64,000 nucleotides of DNA from CAYMUC01 sp964471865 (GCA_964471865.1 CAYYHU010000008.1:1-64000); one strand, 5' to 3'; positions 1-10,755 are shown, counted from the stretch's first letter. The notes: generated by a model from the letters alone, not told the origin. A program made the numbers and translations.

Positions 1-414
1 AACCCCCAGACTGATCCGGGTGACGCCATGGTCGGCGTAGATGCGCATCATCTCGACGTCGACGTCATCAGGATTGCATTCGATGGTGGTTTCGCATCCC
101 TCGCGACGAGGGAGAGCATCGAGGATCCCCACGAGATCCCGGGGAGGAACCCGTGACGGAGTACCGCCGCCGACGAAGACGCTCGTGACCCCGCTCCATC
201 CCTGAGCCACAGCCCGCTCCACCTCGGTGCGTACGGCGTCGAGATAATCCGCCATGAGATGGTCTCGATCGGTCCAGGTTGCAAACGCGCAATAGTCACA
301 GCGATGCACACAGAACGGAATGTGCACATAGCCACCGCACCCGACGGGTTCCTCGGGGCTCGACGGCCCCGGGCGCACCACGACCCGATGGGAAGGCATC
401 GCCGAAGCGGTCAT
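1..414 (-). CDS. hemW: HemW-type radical SAM protein (5' part only)
   Basis: This is the N-terminal 138 residues of a HemW / coproporphyrinogen-III-oxidase-like radical SAM protein; the rest lies outside the window. The radical SAM cluster motif CVHRCDYC (CX3CX2C) is at residues 35-42, preceded by YVHIPF. A GGGTPS-type SAM-binding segment and ECNPDDV follow, and the visible end reads ISLGV, all typical of HemW. HemW family members are implicated in haem trafficking rather than true oxidation. The ATG was chosen because it overlaps the rsmE stop as ATGA, indicating translational coupling, and it leaves a short 34-residue N-terminal extension before the cluster. It is the last visible gene of the hrcA-dnaJ-rsmE-hemW run. 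Confidence 0.9.
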   Translation of the reverse strand, partial: MTASAMPSHRVVVRPGPSSPEEPVGCGGYVHIPFCVHRCDYCAFATWTDRDHLMADYLDAVRTEVERAVAQGWSGVTSVFVGGGTPSRVPPRDLVGILDALPRREGCETTIECNPDDVDVEMMRIYADHGVTRISLGV

Positions 415-1139
415 GGGTGCCCCACCGACTCGGCGGCCGCCACGATGAGCGCGGCGGCGACGATCGAGGCCGTTTCGGCTCTCAGGATCCCTCCGGGGAG
501 TCCCAGTCGGGGGGTGACGACGTCGAGTTCGTCGGGGTCGAACCCGCCTTCGGGGCCAATGGCGATCACGAGAGGATCAGTACCCGTCCCCACCACGACC
601 TCGGGGGGATCACCACCGGGTTCGGCGACCACGACCCGGTGCCGTCCGATGAGATCCTCCCAGGTGGACACGGGTTCGATCACCGGGAGAACATCTCCGC
701 GGCTCTGACCCCAGGCCTCACGGGCGATGCGTTCCCAGCGGGTGACGGCTTTGTCGGCACGACTCGGATCCCAGCGCACGACACATCGCCGGGTCAGAAC
801 GGGAATGATCACCTCCACGCCGATCTCGGTCAGTTTCTGCACGACGAGATCGTTGCGATCACCTTTGAGAAGAGCAAAGGCGACAGCGACTCGCGGTCGG
901 CGTCGAGGCACCACCTCGATATCGGTCACTGGATCGATCTGGCCGTTGCGACCCCAGCGGGCCAGGCGCCAGGATCCCGAACCGTCAGCGAGGACGACCA
1001 TCTCGCCATCGCGAAGCCGCAACACGGTCTCGAGATGATGGCGATCCTCGGGGCCGAGCTCGCATCGATCGAGATCGGCGACGAGGACTTGGGAGACCGC
1101 GTCGCGACGCCTCCGGTCCGGCGCCGACGTCACTGCCAC
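411..1139 (-). CDS. rsmE: 16S rRNA m3U1498 methyltransferase RsmE
   Basis: The 242-residue protein is a SPOUT-class methyltransferase that methylates N3 of U1498 in 16S rRNA using SAM. The C-terminal half carries the knot signatures IAIGPEGGF (about residue 192) and GGILRAETA (about residue 217), and the N-terminal part is a PUA-like RNA-binding region containing HHLETVLRLRDG. The length is normal for the family. The start overlaps the 3' end of dnaJ by 10 bp and the stop overlaps the hemW start, so all three are probably co-transcribed. The dnaJ-rsmE pairing is widespread in bacteria. Confidence 0.93.
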   Translation of the reverse strand: MAVTSAPDRRRRDAVSQVLVADLDRCELGPEDRHHLETVLRLRDGEMVVLADGSGSWRLARWGRNGQIDPVTDIEVVPRRRPRVAVAFALLKGDRNDLVVQKLTEIGVEVIIPVLTRRCVVRWDPSRADKAVTRWERIAREAWGQSRGDVLPVIEPVSTWEDLIGRHRVVVAEPGGDPPEVVVGTGTDPLVIAIGPEGGFDPDELDVVTPRLGLPGGILRAETASIVAAALIVAAAESVGHP

Positions 1140-2299
1140 GCAGACTTGAGCCGGGAGAACAACCCTTTGGCTCGGGGTTCGACCACGTCTCCTCGAGCTT
1201 CGGCGAACTTTCTCAACAATTCCTCTTGGATCTCGTCGAGGTCGGTGGGGACCTCGACGGTCAACTGCACTCGCAGATCCCCTCGCCCTCGTCCGCCCAG
1301 GCGGGTGGCGCCGCGCTGTCGCAACACCATCTCGCGTCCCGGTTGGGTTCCAGGCGGCACCACGATCTCTTCGGGGCCGTCCAGGGTGTCGAGAGTGAGG
1401 CGGGCGCCCAGCGCGGCTTGGGCCACCGACACCGTCAACTCGGTGATCAGATCGTCGCCCTCGCGTTCGAATCGGTCGTGAGGAGCGACCCGCACATGGA
1501 CGTAGAGATCACCGGACCCACCTCCACGCGGTCCCACCGCTCCGCGACCGGTGAGTCGCAACGTGGTTCCATCACCGACCCCGGCGGGAACGTCGACGTT
1601 GTAGGTGGTGCGCTGCACCACCCGACCTTCCCCCGAACAGGTCGCACACGGGGTGACGATGACCTGTCCCATACCGCCACAACGCCCGCACGAACTCGTG
1701 GTCACCATCTGGCCCAACAGGCTCTGGCGAACCCGACGGGTCTGACCGCTGCCGTTGCATTCCGAACACGTGACCGCCTCGGTACCCGGAGTCGCGCCCG
1801 ACCCACTGCAGTCCTCACAGCGCAACGCGGTGCGCACCGAGACCGGGATGTTGGCGCCGAAGACGGCCTGTTCGAGCGACAGATCGGCCACGACCTCGAG
1901 GTCCTGCCCCGGCGGTGGTCCCGGTGGACCTGAGCGACCGCCGAAACCCGATCCGAAGGGCCCTTGGGATCCAAATCCGCCGCCTGAAGCACCGCCGCCA
2001 CCGAAGAACGCGTCGAAGAGATCGCCGAGCCCACCGCCGAACATCGACGAGAAGTCTCCGGTACCACCGGCGCCCGAACCCGAGACACCAGCTTCACCGA
2101 AGCGGTCGTAGCGAGCCCGCGCCTCAGGATCCGACAGAACCTCATAGGCCCGAGCGAGTTCCTTGAAGCGGTCCTCGGCTGCGGGATCGTCAGGATTGGC
2201 ATCGGGATGAAGTTCGCGAGCCCGCTTGCGGTAGGCACGCTTGAGTTCATCCGCAGATGCGGTCTTGGGCACGCCGAGGAGTTCGTAGAAGTCAGCCAT
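1130..2299 (-). CDS. dnaJ: Chaperone DnaJ
   Basis: This is a full-length type I Hsp40 of 389 residues and the co-chaperone of DnaK. The J domain has HPD at residues 31-33. A long Gly/Phe-rich linker follows. The zinc domain has all four CXXCXGXG repeats (CEDCSGSG, CSECNGSG, CGRCGGMG, CATCSGEG). Two C-terminal substrate-binding subdomains complete it. It sits 11 bp downstream of hrcA, the usual arrangement for the second DnaJ (DnaJ2) of actinobacteria. No dnaK or grpE is present here, so a separate dnaK-grpE-dnaJ1 operon elsewhere is likely. That last point is inference. Confidence 0.95.
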   Translation of the reverse strand: MADFYELLGVPKTASADELKRAYRKRARELHPDANPDDPAAEDRFKELARAYEVLSDPEARARYDRFGEAGVSGSGAGGTGDFSSMFGGGLGDLFDAFFGGGGASGGGFGSQGPFGSGFGGRSGPPGPPPGQDLEVVADLSLEQAVFGANIPVSVRTALRCEDCSGSGATPGTEAVTCSECNGSGQTRRVRQSLLGQMVTTSSCGRCGGMGQVIVTPCATCSGEGRVVQRTTYNVDVPAGVGDGTTLRLTGRGAVGPRGGGSGDLYVHVRVAPHDRFEREGDDLITELTVSVAQAALGARLTLDTLDGPEEIVVPPGTQPGREMVLRQRGATRLGGRGRGDLRVQLTVEVPTDLDEIQEELLRKFAEARGDVVEPRAKGLFSRLKSAWQ

Positions 2300-2310
2300 C
2301 AGGATTCTGT

Positions 2311-3324
2311 TCAGCCTTCGCCCAACCGGCGACCGAGTTGATCACTCACCACATCCACCGTCGCGAGAGCCTGGGGATAGTTCATCCGGGTCGGACCCAG
2401 AACTCCGATGGTTCCGACCTGTTCGGCATCCACGACCACCGGTGACACCACCACCGAACACAACGCCAACGGCTCGACTCCGTGTTCGGCACCGATCGCC
2501 ACCGACAGACCCCGGCCCAAGACGTCACGCACCAACGACACCACCACATATTGCTGTTCGAGGGTGCTGAGAACGTTGCGGACCACATCGACGGCATCGA
2601 ACGCCTTGGCCATCGCGGCGGCTCCCCCCATGAACACCGGGCCGTGCTCATGAGGACGGTGCAGTGCCACCAATGCCCGGTTACACAATGCGGTGACCGC
2701 CAGGGAACGAGACTCGTCAGGCGCGAGTTCTTCGGTGGTGGGATCCCCCAGCGCCCGACCGACCAGGAGTCCACTCAGCACTCCTGTCGCCGTCCCGAGA
2801 AGTTCCTCCTCACCGTCCTCGAGATCGATGACCTCATCGTCGACCGAGCCGTTAGACAACACCGCGACGACCATGGCGGAACGGGTACTGAGACCCACCA
2901 CCTGAACGGAACGCACCACCGCCGCTTCGGGGGTGGGCCCGACCACGACCGCGGCGTAACTGGTGAGATCGGCCACGAGCGAGGAGGTTCGCTGAAGGAG
3001 TTCTTCCAATCGGAGATGGGCCCGGTCGAAGAAATCGTTGACCCGTTGAACCTGGGCGTCCTCGAAACGTCCCGGAGGCGTGAGGTGATCGACGAAGAAC
3101 CGGTAGCCCTTGTCGGTGGGGATACGTCCCGCCGAGGTGTGGGGTTGGACGAGATAGCCCTCTTGTTCGAGCACGGCCATCTCGTTGCGCACCGTGGCCG
3201 AGGACACCCCGACTCCGGGCGCGTCAGCGACGTGGGTCGACCCGACGGGCTGGGCGGTGGTGATGTACTCCTGCACGACAGCCCGCAGGATGGCGGTCTT
3301 GCGATCATCGAGCATGACCCTCAC
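2311..3324 (-). CDS. hrcA: Heat-inducible transcription repressor HrcA
   Basis: The 337-residue protein represses heat-shock genes by binding CIRCE operators. The N-terminal winged helix reads VSSATVRNEMAVLEQEGYL, followed by the conserved QPHTSAGRIPTDKGYR segment. The dimerisation and inserted domains fill the rest, and the C-terminal NYPQALATVDVVSDQL stretch is typical. The first ATG gives a three-residue extension, and an internal ATG at 3315 (MLDDRK) may be the true start. It heads the dnaJ-rsmE-hemW run. I saw no CIRCE inverted repeat (GCACTC-N9-GAGTGC) in the 86 bp upstream, so autoregulation by the classic site is not supported here. Confidence 0.94.
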   Translation of the reverse strand: MRVMLDDRKTAILRAVVQEYITTAQPVGSTHVADAPGVGVSSATVRNEMAVLEQEGYLVQPHTSAGRIPTDKGYRFFVDHLTPPGRFEDAQVQRVNDFFDRAHLRLEELLQRTSSLVADLTSYAAVVVGPTPEAAVVRSVQVVGLSTRSAMVVAVLSNGSVDDEVIDLEDGEEELLGTATGVLSGLLVGRALGDPTTEELAPDESRSLAVTALCNRALVALHRPHEHGPVFMGGAAAMAKAFDAVDVVRNVLSTLEQQYVVVSLVRDVLGRGLSVAIGAEHGVEPLALCSVVVSPVVVDAEQVGTIGVLGPTRMNYPQALATVDVVSDQLGRRLGEG

Positions 3325-3410
3325 AGGCTACCCAGGCTCGGGGTCTGCCTGCGCACCCGTCGCGGTGGTCTCTGCGCTCCGACATCGCCCACGCCGACGG
3401 GCTCGGACGC

Positions 3411-4781
3411 TCAGGAACGCTTCGCAGCCTGATAGCGCGCCAAGGTTTCGGCCCGCTCCACCCCATGGTCCACCATCGGTGCCACGTACCCCTCAGGAGC
3501 GCCGTCCCCATCCCGGGTCCAGGGGGCGTGCACGTACCGGTCAGGCAGATCGGTCAACGCCGGGATCCAGTGGCGCACATACGCGCCGTCGGGATCGAAA
3601 CGTTCTCCTTGGGCCACGGGATTGAACACCCGGAAATACGGAGCCGCGTCGGTACCAGTACCGGCCACCCATTGCCATCCGTGGTTGTTGGACGCGACAT
3701 CTCCGTCGACGAGATGGTCGAGGAAGAAGCGTGCACCCCACTGCCAGGGCAGGTGGAGGTCTTTGATCAAAAAGCTGGCGGTGATCATCCGGACCCGATT
3801 GTGCATCCACCCGGTGCTCGCGAGTTCTCGCATCCCGGCGTCCACGATTGGATATCCGGTCTCGCCGCGACACCACCGGTCGAAACGTCGGCGAGCGGCG
3901 GCATCGGTGTCGACGAGGATGGCCGAGAGGCGGTCGTCGAGATCACGCCAGGCGCTGCGGGGGTGGCGCATGATCACATCGGCGTAGAAGTCCCGCCAGG
4001 CAAGTTCTGATGCGAAGACCCGATGGCCTTCGGTGTCGTCGAGGTCGGCCAGGAGACGACGGGGGTGAATCAGACCGACATGCAAGGCCGCCGACAACCG
4101 CGAGGTTCCAGCGATCCCTGGTCGATCCCGATCGCTCGCATAGGCGTCGACAGGGCCGGCTCGAAACCTCGACCACTGCTGCTCGACAGCGGCTTCATCT
4201 GCCGCAGGTAGTGCGATCGCGACCTGAGGGCCTCGGGGAATCGGTTCCCCGGCGACATCGGGACGGCCCCGCCACTCGACATCGGGGACGGCGAGTGGGG
4301 CCGGCCATCCGTGACGCTCCCAAGCCCGCCGAAACGGTGTGAACACCGCATAGGGCCCCCCATCGGCTTTCACGATGGTTCCGGGATCGACGGCGTAGGG
4401 GGAACCCACACCATGAAACGCGATACCCCGCTCGCTGAGAGCGGTGGCGACCCGGCGATCCCGTGAACGACCCGTCGGCCCGGCATCGCGACTGACGTAC
4501 ACGTCACGGGCGCCGGTTTCAGCCGCGACCTGGACGAGGACCTCAGCGGGATCTCCGCTGCGCACGACCAGACGTCCGTCGAGGGACGCGTCAAGGGATC
4601 GCAACGCCTCGAAAAGGTAGCTCTGACGCACCGCGCCAGCACTGGCGAGCAGCGTCGGATCGAGCACGAACAGCGGTACGACGTGGCGATGAGTGGCCGC
4701 CGCTGCGGTGAGCGCTTTGTGATCTGCGAGGCGCAGATCGCGTCGAAACCACATCACCGCGGTCGATGCCGTGGTGCTCAT
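3411..4781 (-). CDS. phr: Deoxyribodipyrimidine photolyase (class I)
   Basis: The 456-residue light-dependent DNA repair enzyme carries FAD and repairs pyrimidine dimers. The N-terminal photolyase domain begins VMWFRRDLRLADH. The C-terminal FAD-binding domain has the signature block GETGYPIVDAGMREL, then GWMHNRVRM and the NNHGWQWVAGTGTDA segment. The ATG at 4781 was chosen because it overlaps the stop of the upstream MFS gene as ATGA. A much longer in-frame reading upstream is a shadow of that gene. Whether it is CPD-specific or 6-4-specific cannot be read from motifs here; bacterial class I CPD photolyase is the default expectation. Confidence 0.92.
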   Translation of the reverse strand: MSTTASTAVMWFRRDLRLADHKALTAAAATHRHVVPLFVLDPTLLASAGAVRQSYLFEALRSLDASLDGRLVVRSGDPAEVLVQVAAETGARDVYVSRDAGPTGRSRDRRVATALSERGIAFHGVGSPYAVDPGTIVKADGGPYAVFTPFRRAWERHGWPAPLAVPDVEWRGRPDVAGEPIPRGPQVAIALPAADEAAVEQQWSRFRAGPVDAYASDRDRPGIAGTSRLSAALHVGLIHPRRLLADLDDTEGHRVFASELAWRDFYADVIMRHPRSAWRDLDDRLSAILVDTDAAARRRFDRWCRGETGYPIVDAGMRELASTGWMHNRVRMITASFLIKDLHLPWQWGARFFLDHLVDGDVASNNHGWQWVAGTGTDAAPYFRVFNPVAQGERFDPDGAYVRHWIPALTDLPDRYVHAPWTRDGDGAPEGYVAPMVDHGVERAETLARYQAAKRS

Positions 4782-6013
4782 GAGGCATTCTCGAATCGGT
4801 TCGGCGCAACGACGGGAGCCACGGGAGCATCGTCCAAAGGCCGACGCACCACCGCCACGGTCACCAGCGTCACGATGCCACCGTAGGCCAGAGACCACCG
4901 GGTTCCGACGTTGTCTGCCACCCACCCGCTGATCGGACCACCGATGGGTGTCGACCCGAGAAAGGCCACCGCCGTGAGCGCCATCATTCGACCTCGCATG
5001 ACCCCCGGGCATCGATGCTGAGTGATGCCATTCATCGCTGCGATGAACACCGCTCCGGAGAATCCCAACGGCAACGACACCACGAACGCGATGGCGAGAT
5101 GGGGTGCCACGGCCATGGCGATACAACTCACGCCGACGAGGGCTGCGTTCCCCCAGAACCAGGCCACCGACACCACGGTGCGCCGAGCGGTCACCAGGGC
5201 ACCGGTGACCATTCCGAGACTGACCGATGCCAACAACCATCCGAACCAGTGATCCCCTCCCCAATGGTCGTCGGCGAGTTTGGGAAGCACGACGTTGTAG
5301 TTGAAACCGAAGGTCGACACCACGGCGAACACCACGAAGATGGGGGCCATGACGGGATCGCGACGCACCCACGACAACGCCTCGCGCACCGGTCGACCAC
5401 CAGCGGGGGCTCGTTCGCTCGGATAAAGCCGCGACAGATCCATCCGGGCCAAGGCGGTGAGAATCGCGGCGAAGGACACCCCGTTCAAGATGAACAGCCA
5501 TCCGGTACCGAGCGGCCCGAGCAGGATGGCTGCAAGCGCCGGTCCGATCACTCGTGAACCCGTCATCGTGGCGGTGTTGAGCGCCATCGCATTCGTGATC
5601 TCATCGGGGGCGACGAGTTCGGTGACGAAACCCCGTCGCGCCGGATTGTTGATCGCTCCGAGGACCCCGAGTACGAACGACGCCAGATACACCACCGGGA
5701 TCGATACCCACCCGGCGAGATCGGTGATTCCCAGAGCGAACGCCTGAAGCGCCATACCGGTCTCGGTGATCAACGCCAGGCGCCGGCGATCCTGACGATC
5801 CGCCAAGGCTCCCGCCCAGGCCCCCAACACCAACATGGGCAGAAACTGCAAGGCGATGGTCACCCCGACGGGGGTCGCGCTCCCGCTCAGGCGATAGACG
5901 AGCAGCGACATGGCGGTGAGCTGCACCCAACTGCCCACGTTGGAGACCAGGATTCCGGCGAAGAACCAGCGGGCATTGCGCTCCCGTAATGCCCTGAAGG
6001 TCGCCGAGGCCAT
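4778..6013 (-). CDS. MFS transporter (EntS / MFS_3 type exporter)
   Basis: The 411-residue, strongly hydrophobic protein fits about 12 membrane segments. The N-terminus FRALRERNARWFFAG and the loop GALADRQDRRRL (the MFS motif A position between segments 2 and 3) match the MFS_3 / enterobactin-exporter-like group. The substrate is unknown; members export siderophores, drugs or metabolites. It is translationally coupled to the photolyase gene downstream (ATGA overlap), so both are expressed together, but no functional link is obvious. It lies 13 bp downstream of lepA on the same strand. Confidence 0.85.
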   Translation of the reverse strand: MASATFRALRERNARWFFAGILVSNVGSWVQLTAMSLLVYRLSGSATPVGVTIALQFLPMLVLGAWAGALADRQDRRRLALITETGMALQAFALGITDLAGWVSIPVVYLASFVLGVLGAINNPARRGFVTELVAPDEITNAMALNTATMTGSRVIGPALAAILLGPLGTGWLFILNGVSFAAILTALARMDLSRLYPSERAPAGGRPVREALSWVRRDPVMAPIFVVFAVVSTFGFNYNVVLPKLADDHWGGDHWFGWLLASVSLGMVTGALVTARRTVVSVAWFWGNAALVGVSCIAMAVAPHLAIAFVVSLPLGFSGAVFIAAMNGITQHRCPGVMRGRMMALTAVAFLGSTPIGGPISGWVADNVGTRWSLAYGGIVTLVTVAVVRRPLDDAPVAPVVAPNRFENAS

Positions 6014-6026
6014 GGCCGAGACCCGA

Positions 6027-7631
<1,605 letters not shown>

Positions 7632-7690
7632 GGCCGAGCCTGATGCTACCGGGCAACCCGACGCCGCTCGCTGTGGAGCCCGCCACCTGG

Positions 7691-7720
7691 TTGGGGGTTC
7701 CTGGGCCTCCTTGGTAGTGT
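7691..7720 (+). promoter_or_regulatory. Candidate rpsT promoter
   Basis: In the lepA-rpsT divergent spacer, TTGGGG at 7691-7696 and TAGTGT at 7715-7720 are 18 bp apart. They partially match sigma-70 -35 and -10 boxes. A start site about 7 bp downstream would leave a leader of about 50 nt before the rpsT GTG. This is pattern matching only, in a GC-rich genome. Confidence 0.3.
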
Positions 7721-7777
7721 TGCCAGCCGTTGCGTGCCACCAGGGCACCAGCTGGGCAGTTCCGAGGACGACACGAC

Positions 7778-8035
7778 GTGGCGAACATCAAGAGCCAGAA
7801 AAAGCGCATCAAGACCAACGCCAAGCGCGCCGAACGCAACAAGGCGGTTCGCAGCGAGTTGCGCACCCGCGCCAAGAACGCGTCCACGGCTGCGGGCACT
7901 CCTGAGGCCGACGCCGAGCTGCGTCAGGCCGTCAAGCGTCTCGACATGGCCGCAGCCAAAGGGATCATTCATCCCAATCAGGCTGCTCGCCGTAAGAGCC
8001 GCCTGATGCGCAAGCTCAACGCTTCAGCCGACTGA
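7778..8035 (+). CDS. rpsT: 30S ribosomal protein S20
   Basis: This 85-residue, very basic small-subunit protein begins VANIKSQKKRIKTN and contains the conserved KGIIHPNQAARRKSRL segment, as in S20 throughout bacteria. The GTG start was chosen over an upstream ATG because it gives the family N-terminus exactly and has GAGGA at 7764-7768, nine bases ahead. It is divergent from lepA. Its last 20 bp overlap the 3' end of holA on the other strand, so there is no intergenic space for a terminator between them. Confidence 0.95.
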   Translation: MANIKSQKKRIKTNAKRAERNKAVRSELRTRAKNASTAAGTPEADAELRQAVKRLDMAAAKGIIHPNQAARRKSRLMRKLNASAD

Positions 8036-8987
8036 GTCGGGCGACGAGCACTTCCATCACCATCTCCGGCGACCATGCGGTGTCGCCGCGAAGATCCATG
8101 TCGGCATCGGCCAACAAAGCAATTGCTTTGGCGGTGGCTGCCGACCCCCAGCGCCGATGGGTGTCGAGCACCTTGCGAGCCTGGAAAGACTGATTCGGTC
8201 GCAAACCCAACACGGTTGCGGCCTCGTCTGGTGAGCGGGCTTCGACACCGTCGAGTCGAGCAATCCGCTCCACGTGACCGTGGAGGACCGCCAGGATCTG
8301 AAGCGGATGGCGCGCCCCTGCTCCCATCATGCGAGCCAGGACTCCTAGGGCCACAGCTGTGTCCCCACGATCGATGGCATCGGTGAGATCCCATGGGGGA
8401 ACGCCACCGGCGGGTCCCAGATGCGGTTCGACATCGGCGAGGGTGATGCGTGCGCCGGAGCCGTGGGCGGACTCGAGGAGTTGCACGAGACCGGCGAGAC
8501 GCCCTGGTTCTTCGCCCAACCAGGCCCCGATCGCACGTTGAGCGGCCGCATCGAAACGCAATCCACTCGCGGTCAGTTCCCGGTCCAACCATCCTTGTCG
8601 GGCTTTGGCCGAGGAGGGCGCGTCGACAGTGGTGTGATGACCTGCAGCCTGCTCGACAGCAGTGCTCACCGCCTTGGGGACTCGACCCCGGTACACGAGA
8701 ACCCATTCACTGCTCGCTTCGGTGGCTCCCAGAGCGCCGAGAACCGCACTGAGCGAGGCCTTGTCCAGACCCTCGACTCCTCGTAGCACGACGACACGAT
8801 GGGCACTGAACATCGGTGGGGTCGTCGCCGCGTCGATGACGGCATCGATCGCGATCTCACCCACCCCAGGGTCGAACTCCTCGAGTGCAAAGGCCGGATC
8901 CTCGGATCCGATCAAGGCGTGGATCAGTTGGTGGGCTGCTGCGGCGAGCAGACTCGGATCCTCACCACTGACCAGATGAACGCCCAC
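8016..8987 (-). CDS. holA: DNA polymerase III subunit delta
   Basis: The 323-residue clamp-loader delta subunit opens the beta sliding clamp during replication. The N-terminal region (HLVSGEDPSLL through HRVVVLRGVEGL) is the degenerate AAA+ fold of HolA with no functional P-loop. The C-terminal helical collar domain contains HPLQILAVLHGHVERIARL and an RPNQSFQARKVL-like segment, typical of the family. The length is normal. The gene converges on rpsT with a 20-bp tail overlap and lies 79 bp downstream of comEC. The holA, rpsT, lepA and comEA/comEC neighbourhood is conserved in many bacteria. Confidence 0.9.
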   Translation of the reverse strand: MGVHLVSGEDPSLLAAAAHQLIHALIGSEDPAFALEEFDPGVGEIAIDAVIDAATTPPMFSAHRVVVLRGVEGLDKASLSAVLGALGATEASSEWVLVYRGRVPKAVSTAVEQAAGHHTTVDAPSSAKARQGWLDRELTASGLRFDAAAQRAIGAWLGEEPGRLAGLVQLLESAHGSGARITLADVEPHLGPAGGVPPWDLTDAIDRGDTAVALGVLARMMGAGARHPLQILAVLHGHVERIARLDGVEARSPDEAATVLGLRPNQSFQARKVLDTHRRWGSAATAKAIALLADADMDLRGDTAWSPEMVMEVLVARLSRLKR

Positions 8988-9066
8988 GCCGCGACCCTAC
9001 CGGGTCGTCTGCGGGCCGACCCGATGGACTCGTCCCCGGCTGCTCGGACCTACCGATGGGGCCATG

Positions 9067-10755
9067 TCACCGCCCCTGTGACCCGACATCGAGGGGGCGC
9101 TGCGAGTTGCGTCGGGCGCGTCGCTTGGCGATGACCATCGCGACGATGGCAAGGGTCCACACGAGGAGATCCACGATCATCGGTGGACGCCAGCGCGATG
9201 CGGTCTGCGCGACGAGGACCAGCCACTGCACTCCATGGCGACATGCCCACGCCACCACCGCCATCGGCCCCTCACCTGTGGCCCCCGCCACCACGAGCAC
9301 CGGCCCACACAACATGATGGCGCCCGCCACGGGCACCGCAGCCACGTTCGCGAGAAGCGAGACCGAGGAGGGCAGTCCGAACACGATCGTGGAGACCGCC
9401 AACACTCCGAGCTGTGCAGCCAGGGTGACGGCGAAGACCGCCACGAGGCCTCGGACCGCCCTCGAGACGGCTCGGGCGCACCAGGCCCTCGCGTCACCCG
9501 ACCCCACCCGAGCCCCGTATCCGGGGGTCGACTGCTGATGGCGCGATCGTCTCGTGGCGGTATCCGACCCGTTCAACCAGGTCGTCAGGGGTCCTGCGCC
9601 GAGTGCCAGCCCCGCAGTGGCGGTGACCGACAGCCACAACGAGACCGATCCGACGATCAGCGGATCGATGAGCACCAGAATCGCGACCGTGGCAGCGAGG
9701 GGTCCGAGTCGGTGGCGAGATCGCGCCAGGGGCCCTGCGCCGAGGTCCTCGAGGTCGTCGGTGCCGGCGCGGGTGAAGGCCACGGTGATCGCTGCCATCG
9801 TGCCGGCTCGTAGCACCGAGGGTTCGAACCGGGTCAAGGTGGCGAACCATCCAATGAGGATCCAGGTTCCCAGGATCGCGGTCCGACGGCGGCGGCGGGC
9901 CAGAACCGGGGCGACCACACCGGTGAGCAACGCCAGATTCTGTCCCGAGGCCGCGGTCAGATGAGCGAGCCCGCTATCGCGAAAGGCAGCTCGGATCGAG
10001 GGGTCCAGACTCTTGTCGTTTCCCAGGACCAGACCCGCCAGGAGGGCCCGTTCATCGGGGTCCCAGTCGTCTGCCACCGCGTCGAGGGCCCGGTGAACGC
10101 GATTGGCTGCTCGATACAGCACCGATCCCGGGTCCTCGCCCACCACGGCTGTCGGTTCGAACGCGCCCACCACATGGCGGGAACGAGCCCAGGATCGCAT
10201 CCGCTCTGGCATCGGGACCCGCTCCCCGGTCACCACCACACGTTCGCCACTGAGCCGCCGCCCGAGCGCGGTCGCGACGCGTCCCCAGGCCTGGGTCCGA
10301 TACCGATGACCATCGAGTTCGAGCACCACCGCCACTCCCCGACCCCGAGGTTCGGGATCGCTGCGCAGCGTCGCGACGCCGGCGAAAGGTCCCATGGGTG
10401 CAGCCGCGTATCGGGCATGCTCGCGAGCGGCATGGGTACTCGCGATCCCCATGAGGACGAGGACGAGAGCCACCATCCAACCTCGATGCCTCAGCAGTGC
10501 GAGCATCACCCCGACGAGACCCAGACCCCCGAGGACTCCAACGGGTATCTCCTGGGCGAGGATCGCGGCGAGGGTGATCCCACCGGCGAGACTCGGCCAG
10601 AGCGCTCCCCCCAGGGCCGTGGGGACTCGGGAGGAGGTCGACACCGGAGTGAATGGCTCCGGGGTCGATCGGGCCCGACGTCGTCGATTCGGAGCCGACC
10701 CGTCTCGGCGCCGATGCCCCCGATCGAGAGGATGGACGTCGTAGGTTGAGGCCAT
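9067..10755 (-). CDS. comEC: ComEC/Rec2-family competence membrane protein, no C-terminal MBL domain
   Basis: This is a multi-pass membrane protein of up to 562 residues, related to the DNA-uptake channel ComEC. The competence-domain signatures SGLAHLTAASGQNLALL and EPSVLRAGTMA are present, with an N-terminal DUF4131-like region. The protein ends soon after the membrane domain, in a basic tail, and lacks the metallo-beta-lactamase-like domain of long ComEC forms. Many actinobacterial homologues are also short. Start choice is difficult: the ATG at 10755 overlaps the ATG of the divergent gene at CATG (10753-10756). A GTG at 10644 (residue 38) is an alternative that leaves room for a leader. 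ComEA is encoded nearby. Confidence 0.85.
   Translation of the reverse strand: MASTYDVHPLDRGHRRRDGSAPNRRRRARSTPEPFTPVSTSSRVPTALGGALWPSLAGGITLAAILAQEIPVGVLGGLGLVGVMLALLRHRGWMVALVLVLMGIASTHAAREHARYAAAPMGPFAGVATLRSDPEPRGRGVAVVLELDGHRYRTQAWGRVATALGRRLSGERVVVTGERVPMPERMRSWARSRHVVGAFEPTAVVGEDPGSVLYRAANRVHRALDAVADDWDPDERALLAGLVLGNDKSLDPSIRAAFRDSGLAHLTAASGQNLALLTGVVAPVLARRRRRTAILGTWILIGWFATLTRFEPSVLRAGTMAAITVAFTRAGTDDLEDLGAGPLARSRHRLGPLAATVAILVLIDPLIVGSVSLWLSVTATAGLALGAGPLTTWLNGSDTATRRSRHQQSTPGYGARVGSGDARAWCARAVSRAVRGLVAVFAVTLAAQLGVLAVSTIVFGLPSSVSLLANVAAVPVAGAIMLCGPVLVVAGATGEGPMAVVAWACRHGVQWLVLVAQTASRWRPPMIVDLLVWTLAIVAMVIAKRRARRNSQRPLDVGSQGR

Noticed and set aside
4782..5501. N-terminal extension of the photolyase frame up to 5501
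   Set aside because: It is a shadow of the MFS gene; the true start overlaps the MFS stop as ATGA and matches the family N-terminus.
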